Shown here: one piece after another, positions 32,669 to 34,857 of the stretch
Numbering within the stretch: the stretch's first letter is position 1
Layout: every line of letters starts with the position of its first letter
Assembly: GCA_022791495.1 (NCBI GenBank)
Contig: JAAVZE010000020.1
Coordinates: 1-34,857, forward strand
Direction: 5' to 3'
DNA from: Eubacterium sp.
GTDB lineage: Bacteria > Bacillota > Clostridia > Lachnospirales > Lachnospiraceae
Length of the DNA: 34,857 bases
Translations under genes and position numbers: made by a program
The notes under the pieces: model-generated
Databases searched by the model: none
Told to the model about the DNA's origin: nothing
The model's input: the letters and a program-made list of their open reading frames with translations, nothing else

Positions 32669-33472
32669 CTAAAAATATTTCCTGATTACATCCACCAGCC
32701 CATCCTCATCACAGTGGGGCGCGATATAATCTGCCTTTGCCCTCACTTCCTCACTGGCATTTGCCATCGCCACGCCGACGCCGGCGTATTCGATCATGGA
32801 TATGTCATTGAAACCGTCGCCGCAGCAGATCATCTGCTTTCTTGAATAACCCAGCCGGTCCAGCAGCCTGGACAGTCCATATGCCTTATCGATGCCCAGA
32901 GGCATCATTTCCACATAAAAATCCTCGGACCGGTACACACTCAGCCGTCCCTCAAAAGCTGCTGCCGCTTTTGGTTCAACACCCGCCATATAATCCGGAT
33001 CCCCCGTAAGCAGACATTTATTCACTGGATAGACAACCTCTTTTCCAAAATCCTCCACCACATGAATATCGATACCACAACCCTTCGCATCGATCTGTAT
33101 ATACTGGTCTGCGTCATTTTCTGCGATAATGTCATTTCCATGATAGGTCATGATTCCGGTCTTTTCCTTCTTGGAGAATTCATAGATCTCCTGCACAATT
33201 CCCTCAGGAAGATTGATATTGTAAATGATCTCCCCGGTCTGGCAGTTACTGATACATCCTCCATTATAGGAAACGATATAGCCGCCAAATTCATCCAGCC
33301 GGATCATCCGGGCTGTGGGAAGAATCCCCGCCGTACATCTGCCGGAAGCAATCGCCACCTTCACCCCGGACTGCTGCAGGTCCACGATAGCATCGATGGT
33401 CTTCTTTGAAATCGTCTTATCCGTCCGCATCAAGGTTCCGTCTACATCCAGTACCAATACTTCATACGCCAT
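32669..33472 (-). CDS. Cof-type HAD-superfamily hydrolase
   Basis: A 267-aa cytoplasmic phosphatase of the Cof/IIB HAD group, which act on sugar phosphates, PLP or flavin nucleotides. Motif I is VLDVDGTL with two aspartates near residues 8-10, motif II IASGR, the IIB cap lies between about 85 and 185, motif III is the lysine in GIDKAYGL, and motif [24 protein letters not shown] 33472 has GAGGAG 7 bases upstream and overlaps the ftsH stop by 11 bases, so translation is coupled. The substrate is not identifiable. Confidence 0.9.
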   Translation of the reverse strand: MAYEVLVLDVDGTLMRTDKTISKKTIDAIVDLQQSGVKVAIASGRCTAGILPTARMIRLDEFGGYIVSYNGGCISNCQTGEIIYNINLPEGIVQEIYEFSKKEKTGIMTYHGNDIIAENDADQYIQIDAKGCGIDIHVVEDFGKEVVYPVNKCLLTGDPDYMAGVEPKAAAAFEGRLSVYRSEDFYVEMMPLGIDKAYGLSRLLDRLGYSRKQMICCGDGFNDISMIEYAGVGVAMANASEEVRAKADYIAPHCDEDGLVDVIRKYF

Positions 33473-34857
33473 CTGTGTTCTCCTCAATCTCCGGTTTATC
33501 CTTGTCATCGTCCTTTTTCAGAACAGTTCCCGTCTCCTCCTCATAGATCCTGACAAACTCTCTTCCAGTGATGGTCTCCCGCTCCACCAGATGTGCTGCC
33601 AGCTTATGAAGAACTTCTTTATTTTCATCGATCATCTTGTAGGCCTTTTCATAGCATTCCTTCAAAAACGCCATAACCTCCTGATCCACTTCACTCTCCG
33701 TCCGGTCCCCGCAGTTCATAACAGTCCGCCCGTCCAGATAGCGGTTCTGAATGGACTCCAGTCCGATCATGCCGAATTTATCACTCATACCGTACTGGGT
33801 GATCATGGCTCTGGCAATGGATGTCGCCTGCTCGATATCATTGGAAGCGCCAGTGGTCACGTCACCAAATATGATCTCTTCTGCAGCCCTTCCGCCATAG
33901 AGCGTCACAATCTTAGAAATCAGCTCTTCTTTTTTCCGCAGATATTTTTCTTCTTCCGGCACCTGCATCACATAACCCAGTGCTCCCATTGTACGGGGCA
34001 CGATGGTGATCTTCTGCACCGGTTCTGCATTTTTCAACAAAGTAGTGATTAAGGCATGCCCTACCTCGTGATATGCCACAATCTTCTTCTCCTCTTCGCC
34101 CAGAATCCGGTCCTTTTTCTCTTTTCCGGCAAAAACAACCTCCACCGCCTCAAAGAGATCCTTCTGGCTGACGACCTTTCTGCCATCTTTGACCGCCATG
34201 ATCGCCGCCTCGTTGACCATATTGGCAAGGTCTGCCCCCACCGCACCGGAAGTCGCAAGAGCGATCTCCTCCAGATCCACGGTATCATCCATCAGCACAT
34301 CATGGGAATGCACCTTGAGCACATCGATCCTTCCTTTGAGATCCGGTTTCTCAACAATAATCCTCCGGTCAAAACGCCCCGGACGCAGCAATGCCTTATC
34401 CAGCACCTCCGGCCGGTTGGTAGCGCCCAGAATAACGATACCCTTGGAGGAATCAAACCCATCCATCTCCGAGAGCAGCTGGTTCAGCGTCTGCTCCCGC
34501 TCGTCATTGCCGCCGCCATACTGGGTATCCCTGCTCTTTCCGATGGCATCGTTCTCATCGATAAATATGATACAGGGCGCCATGGACTGTGCCTGTTTAA
34601 ACAGATCCCGGACACGGGAAGCACCCACTCCCACAAACATTTCCCCAACATCTGAACCGGACAGGGAAAAGAAAGGTACGCTGGCCACCCCAGCAAGCGC
34701 CTTTGCAAGCAGGGTCTTACCAGTACACGGAGTACCTACCAGAAGCGCTCCCTTCGGAATTCTCGCCCCGATCTTCCGGTATTTATCTGGGTTCTTCAGA
34801 AAATCCACCAGCTCCGTCAGAGACTCCTTCGCCTCTTCTTCGCCCGCTACATCCTTA
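33462..34857 (-). CDS. ftsH: ATP-dependent zinc metalloprotease FtsH (5' end beyond the window)
   Basis: Membrane AAA+ protease degrading damaged or short-lived membrane and cytoplasmic proteins. The visible part starts at [20 protein letters not shown], so only the N-terminal membrane region, about 150 residues, is missing. Walker A reads [11 protein letters not shown], where most FtsH have GPPGTGKT. Others are Walker [13 protein letters not shown], the second region of homology GRFDRRI, the zinc site HEVGH (in [10 protein letters not shown]) and the distal zinc ligand segment [10 protein letters not shown]. The C-terminal tail is acidic and lysine-rich. The slightly unusual motifs suggest a paralogue rather than the main cellular FtsH. 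It is first of the ftsH-HAD-uvrC group. Confidence 0.92.
   Translation of the reverse strand, partial: KDVAGEEEAKESLTELVDFLKNPDKYRKIGARIPKGALLVGTPCTGKTLLAKALAGVASVPFFSLSGSDVGEMFVGVGASRVRDLFKQAQSMAPCIIFIDENDAIGKSRDTQYGGGNDEREQTLNQLLSEMDGFDSSKGIVILGATNRPEVLDKALLRPGRFDRRIIVEKPDLKGRIDVLKVHSHDVLMDDTVDLEEIALATSGAVGADLANMVNEAAIMAVKDGRKVVSQKDLFEAVEVVFAGKEKKDRILGEEEKKIVAYHEVGHALITTLLKNAEPVQKITIVPRTMGALGYVMQVPEEEKYLRKKEELISKIVTLYGGRAAEEIIFGDVTTGASNDIEQATSIARAMITQYGMSDKFGMIGLESIQNRYLDGRTVMNCGDRTESEVDQEVMAFLKECYEKAYKMIDENKEVLHKLAAHLVERETITGREFVRIYEEETGTVLKKDDDKDKPEIEENTDGV

Overview
The window looks like chromosomal DNA of a low-to-moderate GC, anaerobic, Gram-positive member of the Clostridia, most likely family Lachnospiraceae. 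This rests on the gene content: a Clostridia-type short NadB with NiaR, CheC/CheD chemotaxis proteins, a small ferredoxin:thioredoxin reductase-like protein beside thioredoxin, BspA-like leucine-rich-repeat surface proteins and a Hol_Tox-type toxin. Strong Shine-Dalgarno sites and frequent GTG/TTG starts agree. Assignments come from reading translated sequence and motifs; no database search was run.

Layout, left to right. (1) 1-3265, minus strand: 5' part of pta, a NatA/NatB-type ABC pair and an AlkD-like DNA repair protein. (2) 3291-7532, minus: a MarR regulator and a heterodimeric ABC exporter in one operon, with a consensus promoter and a perfect 18+3+18 bp palindrome as likely operator, closed by a strong terminator. 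(3) 7544-8981: a methyl-accepting chemotaxis protein with its promoter. (4) 9258-13192, minus: de novo NAD operon nadA-nadB-nadC followed by the regulator niaR and a terminator. (5) 13216-14952, minus: a GH10 xylanase lipoprotein and a small P-loop kinase-like protein. (6) 15035-16299, plus: cheC-cheD behind a promoter and a structured leader. (7) 16591-22756, minus: a very large secreted subtilase fusion and two tandemly duplicated BspA-like LRR proteins, preceded by a leader with a possible 40-codon upstream ORF, and followed by a coding remnant. (8) 22829-23239: two different palindromic, MITE-like elements of about 165 bp. (9) 23259-24302, plus: trpS, facing the ddl-DUF1934-dapF-FTR-trxA group (minus) across a bidirectional terminator. 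(10) 27700-30398: an AGCS amino-acid:cation symporter (minus) and a divergent cell-wall glucosaminidase (plus). (11) 30448-30764: a type I toxin-antitoxin locus, with a 29-aa Hol_Tox-like toxin and a convergent antisense RNA. (12) 30793-34857, minus: ftsH (5' end missing), a Cof-type HAD hydrolase and uvrC.

Most genes are housekeeping or transport functions. The accessory signals are the subtilase/LRR cluster with its leader, the two palindromic elements, the type I toxin-antitoxin system and several structured intergenic RNAs. No rRNA, tRNA, CRISPR array, phage or complete insertion sequence was recognised.
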